Source: Gemmatimonadota bacterium (GTDB lineage Bacteria > Gemmatimonadota > Gemmatimonadetes > Longimicrobiales > Gaopeijiaceae). From it: 64,000 nt of DNA. Below are positions 7,845 to 17,845 of this stretch, piece by piece. The translations under genes and the position numbers were made by a program. The stretch spans positions 1 to 64,000 of the forward strand of contig VXQO01000014.1 in assembly GCA_009838975.1 (NCBI GenBank). The letters run 5' to 3'. Each line of letters starts with the position of its first letter. Positions within the stretch are counted from its first letter, which is position 1. A model generated the notes under the pieces. That model ran no database searches. It had not been told where the DNA came from and saw nothing but the letters and a program-made list of their open reading frames with translations.

Positions 7845-9404
7845 TCAAGCTCCAGCGGGAGGCCTGGCCGGGGACCGCAAGAGCGACGGATGCTCGGCCC
7901 GACGCACGATCCCCCGCAGCATCCCGCGGAAGATGAGCCAGTGCACGGGGTAGAGTCCGTACCAGTACAGCAGTCCTCCAAGTCCGAGCGGATCGAAGAC
8001 CGCTGTCTGGGTGATCCGGCTGCCTGCGCCGGCACGCTCGACTTCGAACTGAAGCCAGGCGCGCCCCGGCAGCTTCATCTCGGCGCGCAGTCGCAGCAGC
8101 CGGCCCGCCTCGAAGGCCTCGACGCGCCAGAAGTCGAGCGGGTCGCCGGGGCGCAACTCGACCGGATGCCGGCGCCCGCGCCGCATGCCGACCCCGCCGA
8201 GCAGCAGGTCGATCCCGCCCCGCAGCGCCCACAGCCACGTGGCGAAGTACCAGCCCTGCGTACCGCCGATGCGCTGGATGGGCCCGAAGGCACGGTCCGG
8301 CTCCGCTCGCGCGACCGCCTGCTGCCGATCCACGACTCGCGAGCCGAAGCGCCGGCTGCCCCACGTCGGCGTCGTGCCACCCGAGGAGACGGCGTCGCTC
8401 CACCGCGTGCGGGCCATTGCGCGGTCCTCCTCGCGCAGGGCCGCCGCAATCGCGTCGCCAACCCCCAGCGGCCGCACCGGAAAGCGCTCCGAGGCCGACG
8501 GATCACGCACCACCGTATCGTTGCGCAGGCTGTCGATCAGCTTCCTGCCAGTCCGGGCGTAAAGGGGCGTCACGAGCCCGAGCCACAGGCCGGAAACCCG
8601 CGGCGTGAGGAACGGCACCGGGATCATGAGACGCCTCACGCCGACCTGGCGGGCGTACTCGTGCATTAGTTGTCCGTAGGAAACGCGCTGCGGTCCTCCT
8701 ATCTCGAACACCGCGCTGCCGTCCTCCTTCAGGTCGAGGGCCAAGAGGAGATAGGTCACGACATCGTCGATGGAAATCGGCTGAGCCGTGGCGCGCACCC
8801 AGCGCGGTGTCACCATCACGGGGAGCTTGTTGACCAGGTGGCGCACCAGCTCGAACGAGAGCGACCCCGACCCGATGATGATCGACGCGCGGAACTCGAC
8901 GGTGGGCGGCCCCTCCGCCGCCAGGATCTCTCCCACCTCCCGGCGGCTCGCCAGGTGGGGCGAGAGCCGGTCGTCGCCGCCCAGGCCACCCAGGTAGATC
9001 ACGCGCCGTACGCCACGCCGCCGGGCCGCGCGGGCGAAGTTGCGCGCGCCGACGCGATCTTGCTCCTCGAAGTCGGCGCCCGATCCCATCGAGTGGACGA
9101 GGTAGTACGCCGTGTGGACGCCGTCCAGCGCCGCCAGTAGCGAGCCGGGGTCGAGCACGTCGCCCCGGACGATCCCGGTCGCGGGCGAGAAGCGACCGGC
9201 GAGGTAGCCAGGCGTGCGGGCGAGGCAGCGAACGCGCGTTCCCCCTTCCTCCAGCGCCGCGACCAGGCGGCCGCCGACGTAGCCGCTGGCTCCCGTGACG
9301 AGGACGACGGGCTTGTTTCCGCACGGGTTGTGCAGGTTGCGAGTGGGACCCGTTGGTTCGAGATTTGCGCGCGATCCGGCCAGACCCCGTGGGAGACGAC
9401 TCAT
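7845..9404 (-). CDS. SDR-fold NAD(P)-binding protein with C-terminal DUF2867 domain
   Basis: 519-aa protein. The N-terminal Rossmann fold has VLVTGASGYVGGRLV near residue 35 and the NmrA/atypical-SDR pattern (YYLVHSMGSG, VIYLGGLGG, EFRASIIIGSGS). Residues ~330-500 match the DUF2867 module typical of SDR-DUF2867 proteins (WYFATWLWALRG, GDPLDFWRVE, FDPLGLGGLLYWYGLYPVH). Likely a soluble oxidoreductase or nucleotide-sugar/quinone-related enzyme; substrate unknown. The only reasonable start, ATG at 9404, shares CATG with the divergent start of the 9403 gene, so the two 5' ends overlap by two bases. Confidence 0.87.
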   Translation of the reverse strand: MSRLPRGLAGSRANLEPTGPTRNLHNPCGNKPVVLVTGASGYVGGRLVAALEEGGTRVRCLARTPGYLAGRFSPATGIVRGDVLDPGSLLAALDGVHTAYYLVHSMGSGADFEEQDRVGARNFARAARRRGVRRVIYLGGLGGDDRLSPHLASRREVGEILAAEGPPTVEFRASIIIGSGSLSFELVRHLVNKLPVMVTPRWVRATAQPISIDDVVTYLLLALDLKEDGSAVFEIGGPQRVSYGQLMHEYARQVGVRRLMIPVPFLTPRVSGLWLGLVTPLYARTGRKLIDSLRNDTVVRDPSASERFPVRPLGVGDAIAAALREEDRAMARTRWSDAVSSGGTTPTWGSRRFGSRVVDRQQAVARAEPDRAFGPIQRIGGTQGWYFATWLWALRGGIDLLLGGVGMRRGRRHPVELRPGDPLDFWRVEAFEAGRLLRLRAEMKLPGRAWLQFEVERAGAGSRITQTAVFDPLGLGGLLYWYGLYPVHWLIFRGMLRGIVRRAEHPSLLRSPARPPAGA

Positions 9405-10017
9405 GACCGATTCACCGGCACGCGTATCCGCTTCGCAGGTTACGCTGATTCTGAAGCGGGCAGCGGAGATTGATGCGCGCGGCGATACGCTGACCGTCGA
9501 GGAGCTGCGGCGGATCGCGTCGGAGGCGGGGATCGACCCGGCGGCGACCGAGGCTGCGATCGACGAGGTGATGACGGGCGAGGAGCCTGCACCCGTGCCG
9601 GCCGTGCAGGTTGAGGAACAGAAGCCCGAGCTGCCGGTGAAGAAGTCGGAATCGCCGTCGACCGGGTGGATCGTGGCAAGCGGCGCGGTGGGGACCGCGA
9701 TGGGGTTCATTACCGCGCTTCCCGGATTCCTGAGTGTGCCGGCCTTCGGCGCGACCGTCATGTACCTGATGGTCAGAGCGGTACAGAGCATGAAACGGGG
9801 GGCCCAGCTCGACTTTCAGCTTCAGAACTTTGCGGCCTGGTTGGGGATGGCGCTAGCCGGTGAAGCCATCGGTTTCGTGAGTGAGGGATTCTCGGCCGCC
9901 CTGGCTCTGGTGTTGTGGATCGTGACTTCGGGCGCGGGCGGACTGCTCGTCAAGTTCGGCCCCCGCGACGAGGAAGCGGACGCCGACGTCCCCCGCCTCG
10001 GGCCGGGAAAGAGTTAG
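9403..10017 (+). CDS. Helical-domain membrane protein, paralogue of 7087-7761
   Basis: 204-aa protein with the same architecture as the gene at 7087: helical module (RVSASQVTLILKRAAEID), proline-rich linker, three hydrophobic segments around VQSMKRGAQLDFQLQNFAAW. The first 50 residues are almost identical between the two copies, while the linkers and membrane parts differ more. ATG 9403 is preceded by GGGAG. The start overlaps the divergent SDR-DUF2867 gene. The two copies form an inverted gene duplication around that gene. Function unknown. Confidence 0.82.
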   Translation: MTDSPARVSASQVTLILKRAAEIDARGDTLTVEELRRIASEAGIDPAATEAAIDEVMTGEEPAPVPAVQVEEQKPELPVKKSESPSTGWIVASGAVGTAMGFITALPGFLSVPAFGATVMYLMVRAVQSMKRGAQLDFQLQNFAAWLGMALAGEAIGFVSEGFSAALALVLWIVTSGAGGLLVKFGPRDEEADADVPRLGPGKS

Positions 10018-10027
10018 CAGCCTGCAC

Positions 10028-10543
10028 CTACCGCGATCCCGCCACCTTCACCGTCAGCAGGTCGTTCAGGTGGTAGTGGCGGTGGCGCACCGACGACGCG
10101 TAGTGGTCGAGCAGGCGCAGCGACAGGTCCTGCTCGGTGGCCGGGACGGCGTGTTTCTCGAGCACTTTCAGCTGCTCCTCGTAATTCGTGCCCTGCGGCG
10201 AGGCCAGGAACTCCAGGACGGCGGCTCCCTTCTCCACCCGCGCCGAGACGCGCAGCCGCCGAAGCCCCCTGACCTCGTGGCCGTCCTTCGCCGCCAGCGT
10301 CATGAGCACCTCTTCACCGGCGGCCCGGAGTCGCTCGCTCGACTGCCGGTCCCACCCGAGGCGCCGGGCGAACTCGGTCAGGAAGGCGTCGAGCAGGTGC
10401 CGGACGCCGGCGTCGAGCGACATGTCGATGTTGCGGGGCCCGAACCACCGGCCCGCACCGAAGAACATTCTGACGAGAACAAAGAGGGTAACCAGGACCA
10501 CGACGATGCCCGCCGCGATTCCCACAAGGTAGGAGGTTTCCAA
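10028..10543 (-). CDS. Single-span membrane protein resembling the cytosolic tail of NCS2-type permeases
   Basis: 171-aa protein with one strong N-terminal transmembrane helix (residues ~6-28) followed by a soluble domain: GWDRQSSERLRAAGEEVLMTL, LRVSARVEKGAAVLEFLA, LRLLDHYASSVRHRHYH. This domain looks like the C-terminal extension I associate with some uracil/xanthine permeases, but the transporter body is absent and there is no room for it upstream. It could be a truncated permease or a stand-alone tail protein. The family link is from memory and weak. The protein itself looks real (normal codon use, clear domain). Confidence 0.6.
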   Translation of the reverse strand: METSYLVGIAAGIVVVLVTLFVLVRMFFGAGRWFGPRNIDMSLDAGVRHLLDAFLTEFARRLGWDRQSSERLRAAGEEVLMTLAAKDGHEVRGLRRLRVSARVEKGAAVLEFLASPQGTNYEEQLKVLEKHAVPATEQDLSLRLLDHYASSVRHRHYHLNDLLTVKVAGSR

Positions 10544-10655
10544 TTGGGTTTCCGGTTGATGGTTGTCCCGCCGGCCAACGACGGCCCGCGGCCCCGCTTC
10601 TCACTCCGCCCCGTCGTGCGCGGGCTGCCCGCGCTCGGCAGCCCGGCCGCAACAC

Positions 10656-12740
10656 TCAGCTCACCGGCCTGCTCCGCGGCACCAACCTCGCCGACCACAA
10701 CCCCGAATTGGTGTCCGAAAAGAAGATGCGGCCCTTGAAGGGCATCGCGCTCCAGGCCATCGGCGAGTTGGGAACATAACCAATCGGGTCGTACGCCTTG
10801 AAGACGGCGATTTCGCGGCCCTGGGTGTACAGATTGCCCATCAGTTCGCCCGACACGTCGACCATGCGAACGCCCCCCTCGTAGTAGGCCTGGTAGAGGA
10901 TGTCGTCCTCGACCCAGATGTTGTGCGTGCCGTATTCGGGGACCTCGTAGCGCGCCACCATCTCCGGCGCCTCCGGGTCCGACAGGTCGATGATCTGGAT
11001 GTAGCCCTGGGTCGCCAGGGGAATGCCGTTCATCCCGGTTTCGGGGTCGTAGGGGAGCTGGTAGGACCCTCGTCCCTGCCCCGGCCCCTCCCACGCCAGC
11101 CCCCGCCGGCTCATGATCTCGTCGCCGATGAAGACGTAGTGCTTCCCCGTCGACCGGGACACGTACGGGAAGACCGCGTGCGTGCCCCCGGTGGGCACGG
11201 GCAGGCTGCTCACGAAGACCGGGTTCTCGGGTGATCCGCCCCAGCGCCCGTCCCCCACGTCGACGACCACCAGGCCGTTCTCCCACTCGGCCGAATACGC
11301 GAGCCCGTCCAGCACCCACACGTCGTGCAGGCGGCTGTTCGGGTGATTGTACTCGCCCACGTAGCGCGGGTTGTAGATGTCGGCGATGTCCAGGATGACG
11401 TACTTGTCGCCCCCGGCCAGCGCGAACACGTACTCGTTGGTCGGGAAGGCGTTGTGGACACCTCCGGTGAGCCCGTGGTCGGTGACTTCCGCGGCGATGA
11501 CGGGGTGCGCGGGATCGGCGAGATCGAGGATCACCACGCCGTTGCGTCGGTTCGACGCGCCCTCACGGGTCATGGTGGCGTAGCGTGCGTCGGGCGAGAC
11601 CTTCATGTCGTTGACGGAGCGTGCGTCGACCTGGATCGAGTCGGTCTTGAAGATGTTGCCGGGCTCGGTCACGTCCCACACGAAGCCGAACCCGTCCGAA
11701 CGCTTGGCCCCCGTGAGCGCGTAGTCGCGGCCGTCACGGCCCTCGAAGACCCAGAAGTCGGTCGTGCGGACCCGCTGCTCCCTCCCCTGCCCGTGGATCT
11801 CGAGCTTCTGCACGACATCGCGCTCGACGACGCGAAACGAGGTGCGCGCGGAGAGCGGTCCGGCGTCGGCGATCACGGTGTAGATGCCGGGGACATCGGC
11901 GACGAAGCGGCTGCCGTGCATCTGCGCCGGCGCGGGCGGCGCCAGGATACCCTCCGGCTCCTCCCACGCGTGGGACCACTCGACGGGGACGCCTGTGAGG
12001 AGCTCGCCGCCAGGATCGCGCACCTCGGCGCCGAAGTCGATGACGTCGCCGGTGCGGGCGCGGGCCACGCCGCCGGTGATCGCGATGGACGCGCCCGTGA
12101 AGGGGTCGGCACGCACCGTGAATGCGCCGCTGACGCCGTCGACGGTGGCGGTGAAGGTGGCCGTGCCGGGGGCGACGGCGGTCACGCGCCCGAATCGGTC
12201 GATGGTGGCGACGTCCGGGGAGCCGCTTTCCCACGCCACATCCGGATCGCGTCGGGCGGAGCCGTCGGCGTGCTCGGCGCGAGCGCGCAGCCGCATCGAG
12301 GTGCCCGTGAAGAGGCGGTCGTCGGTGGTTGGAGAGACGACCACCCGCGCGACGGCGGGCCAGCCGATGCTGACCGGCACCCTCAGCGTGACCGGTTCGC
12401 CTGCGGAAGCGCCGCCCTCCTGGACCAGGGTGGCGATCAGCTCGTAGTCCCCCGCCTCGAGCGCGGTGACGACGCCCTGCCGCACCCTCATCGCAGACCG
12501 CGGCCCGACCAGGCGCACCACCGGGTCCTCCACGCGGGCCCCCGAGCGGGTGTAGCCGGCGATGATGACGCGCGCCTCGTCTCCGACGCGCATGGAAAGC
12601 TCCGTGGGACTGGCCCACAGGCGCACGATGGGGTCGTCTTCGGTTTGGGCCTCGAGCACGGCGACGTCGCCGAGCGTGCTTCCGGCCACGATGCCTCCGA
12701 CGATTATCAGAAATCCCCTGAGCTTCGCTCTTCTGGTCAT
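10656..12740 (-). CDS. Secreted Ig-like/LVIVD-repeat surface protein
   Basis: 694-aa exported protein. An N-terminal hydrophobic signal (residues ~8-30) precedes Ig-like (Big_2-type) repeats to about residue 330 (AWESGSPDVATIDRFGRVTAVAPGTATFTA). A C-terminal LVIVD-type beta-propeller follows (GVVILDLADPAHPVIAAE, KYVILDIADIYNPRYVGEY, LVVVDVGDGRWGG, GYIQIIDLSDPEAPEM). ATG 12740 follows AGGAAG. LVIVD repeats are common in surface proteins of unknown role, and no catalytic motif is visible. A close paralogue of the same length and layout lies at 50165-52252. Confidence 0.85.
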   Translation of the reverse strand: MTRRAKLRGFLIIVGGIVAGSTLGDVAVLEAQTEDDPIVRLWASPTELSMRVGDEARVIIAGYTRSGARVEDPVVRLVGPRSAMRVRQGVVTALEAGDYELIATLVQEGGASAGEPVTLRVPVSIGWPAVARVVVSPTTDDRLFTGTSMRLRARAEHADGSARRDPDVAWESGSPDVATIDRFGRVTAVAPGTATFTATVDGVSGAFTVRADPFTGASIAITGGVARARTGDVIDFGAEVRDPGGELLTGVPVEWSHAWEEPEGILAPPAPAQMHGSRFVADVPGIYTVIADAGPLSARTSFRVVERDVVQKLEIHGQGREQRVRTTDFWVFEGRDGRDYALTGAKRSDGFGFVWDVTEPGNIFKTDSIQVDARSVNDMKVSPDARYATMTREGASNRRNGVVILDLADPAHPVIAAEVTDHGLTGGVHNAFPTNEYVFALAGGDKYVILDIADIYNPRYVGEYNHPNSRLHDVWVLDGLAYSAEWENGLVVVDVGDGRWGGSPENPVFVSSLPVPTGGTHAVFPYVSRSTGKHYVFIGDEIMSRRGLAWEGPGQGRGSYQLPYDPETGMNGIPLATQGYIQIIDLSDPEAPEMVARYEVPEYGTHNIWVEDDILYQAYYEGGVRMVDVSGELMGNLYTQGREIAVFKAYDPIGYVPNSPMAWSAMPFKGRIFFSDTNSGLWSARLVPRSRPVS

Positions 12741-12897
12741 GCCGCTTCCTCCCGGGTGGCGTGGACGGTGCGCCCAGGCCGGTTCCACTCGACGCATGAG
12801 AGCGAAACTGTATTGCGGCGGGCGGCTAGGCAACGCACCGACTTCCGGCTAAGGTTGGAACCGCCGCTTCCCCAAGTCCAACGGAGGATCTCCGCCC

Positions 12898-15800
12898 ATG
12901 TTCGCGCCCCCGCTCTCCCCCACGACCGGCATCCGGATGACGACCGCGCTACTGATCGCGATGGCTGCCGCCGTGCCGCTGCCCTCTGCCGCCCAGACCC
13001 CCGACACCACTTCCCTGGCCCGCCACACACAGGCCATGGCGTGGCGGGACATCGGCCCCACCCGCGGCGGCCGCTCGGTTGCGTCGACGGGGGTCGCAGG
13101 TGACGACCAGACCTACTATTTCGGCGCCACCGGCGGCGGCGTGTGGAAGACGACCGACGCCGGAATCACGTGGACGAACGTGAGCGACGGCTCCTTCGCC
13201 ACCGGGTCGGTGGGGGCCGTCGAGGTCGCCGAGTCGGACCCGAACGTGGTGTGGGTGGGGATGGGTGAGCACGCCGTGCGGGGCGTCACCACCTCGCACG
13301 GCGACGGCGTCTACCTCTCCACCGACGCGGGACGAAGCTGGACCCACATGGGGCTTGAGAACACCCGGGCCATCTCGCGCATCCGGATCCACCCGCGCGA
13401 TCCGGACATCGTGTACGTCGCCGCGCAGGGAGCCCCCTACGGCGAGACGGAGGACCGTGGCGTCTACCGCACCATGGACGGGGGCCGGAACTGGGAGAAG
13501 GTGCTGTACGTCTCCCCCCGCGCCGGCGCCTCGGCGCTCGCCATGGACATGACCAACCCCCGCATCCTCTACGCCGCCTTCTGGGACCACCTCCGGCGTC
13601 CCTGGGTGGTCGAGTCGGGCGGCGAGGGCAGCGGCATCTGGAAGTCGACGGACAGCGGTGACACCTGGGAGCAGATCAACGAGGGTCTGCCGGACCTTGT
13701 CGGCAAGATCGGCGTCACCGTCTCGCGCGCCAATCCGGATCGCCTCTACGCGGTCGTGGAGGCGGAGCCGGACCAGGGCGGCATCTACCGGTCCGACGAC
13801 GCGGGAGCCTCGTGGCGGCAGGTGAACTCGGAGCGCATCGTGCAAACCCGCTCGTGGTACTACATGAAGATCTTCGCCGACCCGCAGGACGAAGAAACGG
13901 TGTACGTCATGAACGCGCCGTTCCTGAAGTCGATCGACGGCGGCCGTACGTTCACGCAGGTAGCCGTGCCCCACGGCGACAACCACCACCTCTGGATCAA
14001 CCCCGCAAACGCGGACAACATGATCAACTCCAACGACGGCGGCGCGAACGTCTCCTTCAACGGCGGCGACAGCTGGTCCACGCAGCGGAATCAGCCCACC
14101 GCCCAGTTCTACCGTGTGATCACCGACAACCAGTTTCCCTACCACGTCTACGGCGGCCAGCAGGACAACTCGGCGATCGGAATCCCGTCCGCGTCGCTCG
14201 GGGGGATCGGGTGGGGCGATTTCTACTCGGTCGCGGGGTGCGAGAGCGCATTCCTGGCCTTTGACGAGAACGACCCGCAGGACATCTTCGGCGGCTGCTA
14301 CCAGGGGCTGATCGATCGCTGGAACCGCACCACGGGCCTGCAGAAGCCGATCATGGCATACCCGTTCCTCGGCCTCGGCACCTACGCCGGCGAACAGCGC
14401 TACCGCTTCAACTGGAATGCCCCGATCGTGGCTTCGCCCCACGACCCCGCCACCATCTATCACGCGGGCAACGTGGTGTTCGCCACCCGCGACCGCGGCC
14501 AGAGCTGGGAGGCCATCTCGCCGGACCTGACCCGCGACGAAGAGGACAAGCAGGGCGCCGGAGGCACCCCGATCACCAACGAGGGCGCCGGTGGGGAGAA
14601 CTACAACACGATCATGGCGCTGGTCGAGTCGCCCCACGAGGCGGGAACGCTCTGGGTGGGCACCGACGACGGCTTGGTCCACGTCACCCGCGACGGCGGC
14701 GGCGCCTGGAACGACGTCACACCGCCCGACATCGGCCGCGCAATGATCAACTCCATCGAGGTGTCGCCCCACGACCCGGCGACGGCCTACGTGGTCGCGT
14801 CCGCGTACAAGTTCAACGACTTCACGCCGATGGTTTTCCGCACAGGGGACCACGGGGCGAGCTGGGAGAGCACGACCGCCGGCATCGACGAGGATCACTG
14901 GGTGCGCGTGGTACGAGAGGATCCGGTCACACCGGGTCTCCTGTACGCCGGCACTGAAATGGGGATCTTTCTGTCGCGCGACGCCGGGGACAACTGGGAG
15001 AAGTGGCAGCTCAACCTGCCCATCGTCCCGGTCACCGACCTCACCTTCCGCAACAACGACCTCGTCGCGTCAACCCAGGGCCGCGGGTTCTGGATCCTCG
15101 ACGACCTGTCTCCCGTGCAGCAGTCGACCGCGACCGTGATGGCCGCCGACATGCACCTCTTCACCCCGCGCGAGGCGGTGATGGCCTCGTTCAGCGGGGG
15201 ATTCCCCGGTGCGGGCGGGGGCCTGTCCACCGGGGCGAATCCGCCGAGCGGAGCCCAGATCTTCTATTCGTTCGCGGAGGCGCCGGACTCGCTGGTCACA
15301 GTCGAGATCCTGGGAGCCGACGGGAGCGCGATCCGCACCTACGCCACCGACCCGGAAGCCGCAGGCAATGAAGACTACTCGTCGCTGCCCGCCCCGAAGG
15401 CCGGGCTCAACCGGCTGGCCTGGGACTACCGCCACGACGCGATACCGGGTGTCGAAGGGTACCAGAACTTCGGCAGTCTCCAGGGACGCGTCGTCGCGCC
15501 GGGCGACCACCAGGTCCGGCTCGCTCACGCCGGCGAGAGCCGCACGGTCGAACTCTCACTGGCGCCCGATCCCCGCTGGAGCGCGACCCGGCGCGAGTAC
15601 GACGCCCAGGAGCGTTTCGTGGCCGACGCACAGGAGGTCATCCGCGACCTCTACGGCGCCGTCGACGAGCTCGCCGGCGTATCGGAGCAGGTCGACGCGA
15701 TCGTCGAGCGCACGGAGGAACACCCCCTGGCCGACTCGATCCGCGCGTCGGGCGAATCCCTGACCGGCGCGATCACGGAATGGGAGGAGGGGTTGATCCA

Positions 15801-16068
15801 GCGGAGGCAACAGACCTTCCAGGACGTCATAAACTTCCGCAACAAGCTGGACGCGCAGATCCTCGCCCTGATCGGATCGGTGGACGGCACGGAACCGCCG
15901 CTGACCGCTGGCGCACGCGAGCGCTGGACCGACCTGCAGGAGGAATGGGCGACCCACGAGAACACGCTCGGGCAGTTATTGGAGGCGGTGACCGCGTTCA
16001 ACGACTTCCTCACCGGGATCGGTGTTCAGCCGATCACCGTGCGTACACAGTCGCGTCCCGTTTCGTGA
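12898..16068 (+). CDS. VPS10/sortilin-like BNR-repeat beta-propeller protein, secreted
   Basis: 1056-aa protein often annotated as a sortilin-type glycosyl hydrolase. GGAGG lies ten bases before ATG 12898; the signal peptide ends near PSAAQ, and an internal ATG at 12937 is an alternative start. At least ten BNR/Asp-box motifs of the S/T-x-D-x-G-x-x-W type are visible ([69 protein letters not shown]). This predicts one or two large propellers to about residue 750. The remaining ~300 residues contain an Ig-like strand region and a long helical segment (residues ~900-1045). No catalytic residues can be assigned. Probably periplasmic or surface-exposed. Confidence 0.88.
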   Translation: MFAPPLSPTTGIRMTTALLIAMAAAVPLPSAAQTPDTTSLARHTQAMAWRDIGPTRGGRSVASTGVAGDDQTYYFGATGGGVWKTTDAGITWTNVSDGSFATGSVGAVEVAESDPNVVWVGMGEHAVRGVTTSHGDGVYLSTDAGRSWTHMGLENTRAISRIRIHPRDPDIVYVAAQGAPYGETEDRGVYRTMDGGRNWEKVLYVSPRAGASALAMDMTNPRILYAAFWDHLRRPWVVESGGEGSGIWKSTDSGDTWEQINEGLPDLVGKIGVTVSRANPDRLYAVVEAEPDQGGIYRSDDAGASWRQVNSERIVQTRSWYYMKIFADPQDEETVYVMNAPFLKSIDGGRTFTQVAVPHGDNHHLWINPANADNMINSNDGGANVSFNGGDSWSTQRNQPTAQFYRVITDNQFPYHVYGGQQDNSAIGIPSASLGGIGWGDFYSVAGCESAFLAFDENDPQDIFGGCYQGLIDRWNRTTGLQKPIMAYPFLGLGTYAGEQRYRFNWNAPIVASPHDPATIYHAGNVVFATRDRGQSWEAISPDLTRDEEDKQGAGGTPITNEGAGGENYNTIMALVESPHEAGTLWVGTDDGLVHVTRDGGGAWNDVTPPDIGRAMINSIEVSPHDPATAYVVASAYKFNDFTPMVFRTGDHGASWESTTAGIDEDHWVRVVREDPVTPGLLYAGTEMGIFLSRDAGDNWEKWQLNLPIVPVTDLTFRNNDLVASTQGRGFWILDDLSPVQQSTATVMAADMHLFTPREAVMASFSGGFPGAGGGLSTGANPPSGAQIFYSFAEAPDSLVTVEILGADGSAIRTYATDPEAAGNEDYSSLPAPKAGLNRLAWDYRHDAIPGVEGYQNFGSLQGRVVAPGDHQVRLAHAGESRTVELSLAPDPRWSATRREYDAQERFVADAQEVIRDLYGAVDELAGVSEQVDAIVERTEEHPLADSIRASGESLTGAITEWEEGLIQRRQQTFQDVINFRNKLDAQILALIGSVDGTEPPLTAGARERWTDLQEEWATHENTLGQLLEAVTAFNDFLTGIGVQPITVRTQSRPVS

Positions 16069-16174
16069 CCGCGCACGCGGCTCCGATTGCGACTCATATG
16101 TTCCCTGTTATTGTTGGCACCGGAGCGGCTGAGCAACGCCAGCCAGGCACGACCCCGAACACGGGCACCGCAAA

Positions 16175-17227
16175 GTGAGCCGAATCGCCGACCTTCTTGG
16201 AGCCGAAGCAGAAGACCTTTTCACCTACCGCGCCAGGGGCTTTCCACGCGAGACACTCCACCTCCCCGGACCCGACTTCGTGGACCGGGTCGTCTCGGGC
16301 ACCGACCGCAACCCGCAGGTCATGCGCAGCATGCAGCAGATCCTCGGCCACGGGCGGCTGGCCGGGACCGGCTACGTGTCGATCCTGCCTGTCGACCAGG
16401 GGATCGAGCACTCGGCGGGGGCGTCGTTCGCGCCCAATCCGCCCTTCTTCGACCCGGGCAACATCGTGGAACTCGCCATCGAGGGGGGCTGCAACGCGGT
16501 CGCGTCCACCCTGGGCGTGCTGGGGTCCGTCTCGCGCCGGTACGCCCACCGGATCCCCTTCCTGGTCAAGCTCAACCACAACGAGCTGCTCACCTACCCC
16601 AACCGCTACGACCAGGTCATGTTCGCCAGTGTCCAGCAGGCGTGGGAGCTGGGCGCGGTCGCCGTCGGCTCGACCATCTACTTCGGCTCCGACCAGGGGA
16701 TGCGTCAGCTGCAGGAGACCTCGGAAGCCTTCCAGATGGCGCACGAACTGGGGATGGTGACCGTGCTGTGGTGCTACCTGCGCCAGTCCGCCTTCAACAA
16801 GGACGGGGTCAATTACCACGCCGCCGCCGATCTTACCGGCCAGGCCAACCACCTCGGGGTCACCATCGAGGCCGACATCGTCAAGCAGAAACAGGCCACC
16901 AACAACCACGGATACACTGCGATCGGCTTCGGCCGCACCCACGACAAGGTGTACACGGAACTGGTCCCCGGCGATCACCCGATCGAGCTGACGCGCTACC
17001 AGGTGGCCAACTGCTACATGGGCCGGGTGGGGCTGATCAATTCCGGAGGGTCCAGCGGGGCCAACGACTTCGCACAGGCCGCGCGCACGGCGGTGATCAA
17101 CAAGCGGGCCGGGGGGATGGGACTGATCTCGGGGCGCAAGGCGTTCCAGCGGCCCATGGCCGACGGAATCAAGCTGCTCAACCTGATCCAGGACGTATTC
17201 CTGGACGAATCGATCGAGGTGGCGTAG
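16175..17227 (+). CDS. fbaB: Fructose-bisphosphate aldolase class I (FbaB/DhnA type)
   Basis: 350-aa Schiff-base aldolase of glycolysis/gluconeogenesis, cleaving fructose 1,6-bisphosphate to two triose phosphates in the cytoplasm. Family segments include [41 protein letters not shown] and the C-terminal [13 protein letters not shown]. The Lys residues in EADIVKQKQ are the candidates for the Schiff base. The start is GTG at 16175; no in-frame ATG fits the family length better. The gene is monocistronic on this strand. A paired palindromic element lies 20 nt after its stop. Confidence 0.93.
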   Translation: MSRIADLLGAEAEDLFTYRARGFPRETLHLPGPDFVDRVVSGTDRNPQVMRSMQQILGHGRLAGTGYVSILPVDQGIEHSAGASFAPNPPFFDPGNIVELAIEGGCNAVASTLGVLGSVSRRYAHRIPFLVKLNHNELLTYPNRYDQVMFASVQQAWELGAVAVGSTIYFGSDQGMRQLQETSEAFQMAHELGMVTVLWCYLRQSAFNKDGVNYHAAADLTGQANHLGVTIEADIVKQKQATNNHGYTAIGFGRTHDKVYTELVPGDHPIELTRYQVANCYMGRVGLINSGGSSGANDFAQAARTAVINKRAGGMGLISGRKAFQRPMADGIKLLNLIQDVFLDESIEVA

Positions 17228-17247
17228 GGTCCCAATAGATTGGGAGG

Positions 17248-17286
17248 CGTAATGTTGACATTACATTATGTCATGTTGACATTACA
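17248..17286. promoter_or_regulatory. Paired 18-bp palindromic element, copy A
   Basis: Two imperfect palindromes at 17248-17265 and 17269-17286, offset by exactly 21 bp. Their 16-bp cores are GTAATGTTGACATTAC and GTCATGTTGACATTAC. The same paired element occurs at 40158-40196 and 47452-47490. Unlike those copies, this one lies between two convergent gene ends (aldolase and GNAT), so its target is unclear. A separate inverted repeat CCCAATAGATTGGG is at 17231-17244. Confidence 0.7.
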
Positions 17287-17306
17287 TTGTTCGTGGGCAG
17301 CGTCTG

Positions 17307-17825
17307 TCAGCCCACCCCCGTGACGCTGCTCCGCCGCTCCATCAGCACCACATCGCGCCAGCGCCCGTCGTGGAAACGGCCCAGGCGCTCATGGGTTCCC
17401 AGGATCTTGAATCCCGCCTTCTCGAAGATCCGGATCGAGCCCGCATTCTCGGGGAAGATGCCGGCCTGGAGCGTCCAGATCCCGTGTGCCTCGCTCTCCT
17501 CGACGAGGCGCTGCAGCAGACGCTTTCCGATTCCCTGTCCCCGCGCCGCCGCCGCGACGTAGATCATCGCCTCGCGGACCCCTCCGTAGACGCACCGCCC
17601 CGACACCGGACTCAGCGCCGCATATCCCATTACCTCGCCGCCGGCGTCCGCCACAAGACGGCACTCGGGACTTCGTCCGGCGTTCCAGCTCTCCCAGTCG
17701 GGCACCTCGGTCTCGAAGGTCGCGTTGCCGGACTCGATGCCCTGGCGGTAGATCTCCGCCACCGCCGGATAGTCCTCGGCCACCAGCGGGCGGAATCCGA
17801 CTTCCGAGACGCAGGGTGCGGCCAC
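17307..17825 (-). CDS. GNAT-family N-acetyltransferase (phosphinothricin acetyltransferase-like)
   Basis: 172-aa acetyl-CoA-dependent acetyltransferase. FRPLVAEDYPAVAEIYRQGI, IESGNATFETEVPDW and the acetyl-CoA loop RGQGIGKRLLQRLVEES fit the PAT/YncA branch, which acetylates small amines such as phosphinothricin or methionine sulfoximine/sulfone. The start is GTG 17825, preceded by GGAGAG. It is the last gene of a minus-strand run (VOC protein, D-aminoacylase, GNAT) with a 20-nt gap to the D-aminoacylase. The real substrate is not known. Confidence 0.87.
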   Translation of the reverse strand: MAAPCVSEVGFRPLVAEDYPAVAEIYRQGIESGNATFETEVPDWESWNAGRSPECRLVADAGGEVMGYAALSPVSGRCVYGGVREAMIYVAAAARGQGIGKRLLQRLVEESEAHGIWTLQAGIFPENAGSIRIFEKAGFKILGTHERLGRFHDGRWRDVVLMERRSSVTGVG

Positions 17826-17845
17826 GATCGTGTCTCTCCGGCTTG

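Noticed and set aside
9340-9375. GGTTCGAGAT similar to a tRNA T-loop.
   Set aside because: It lies within the SDR-DUF2867 coding region and no acceptor or anticodon stems fit.
12949-14898. Long antisense open frame opposite the VPS10-like gene.
   Set aside because: Its composition is that of a GC-rich antisense shadow, with no domain resemblance or start site.
17231-17244. CCCAATAGATTGGG inverted repeat after the aldolase stop, considered as a terminator.
   Set aside because: The loop is two bases and no T-run follows, so it cannot act as an intrinsic terminator; may be part of the adjacent regulatory element.
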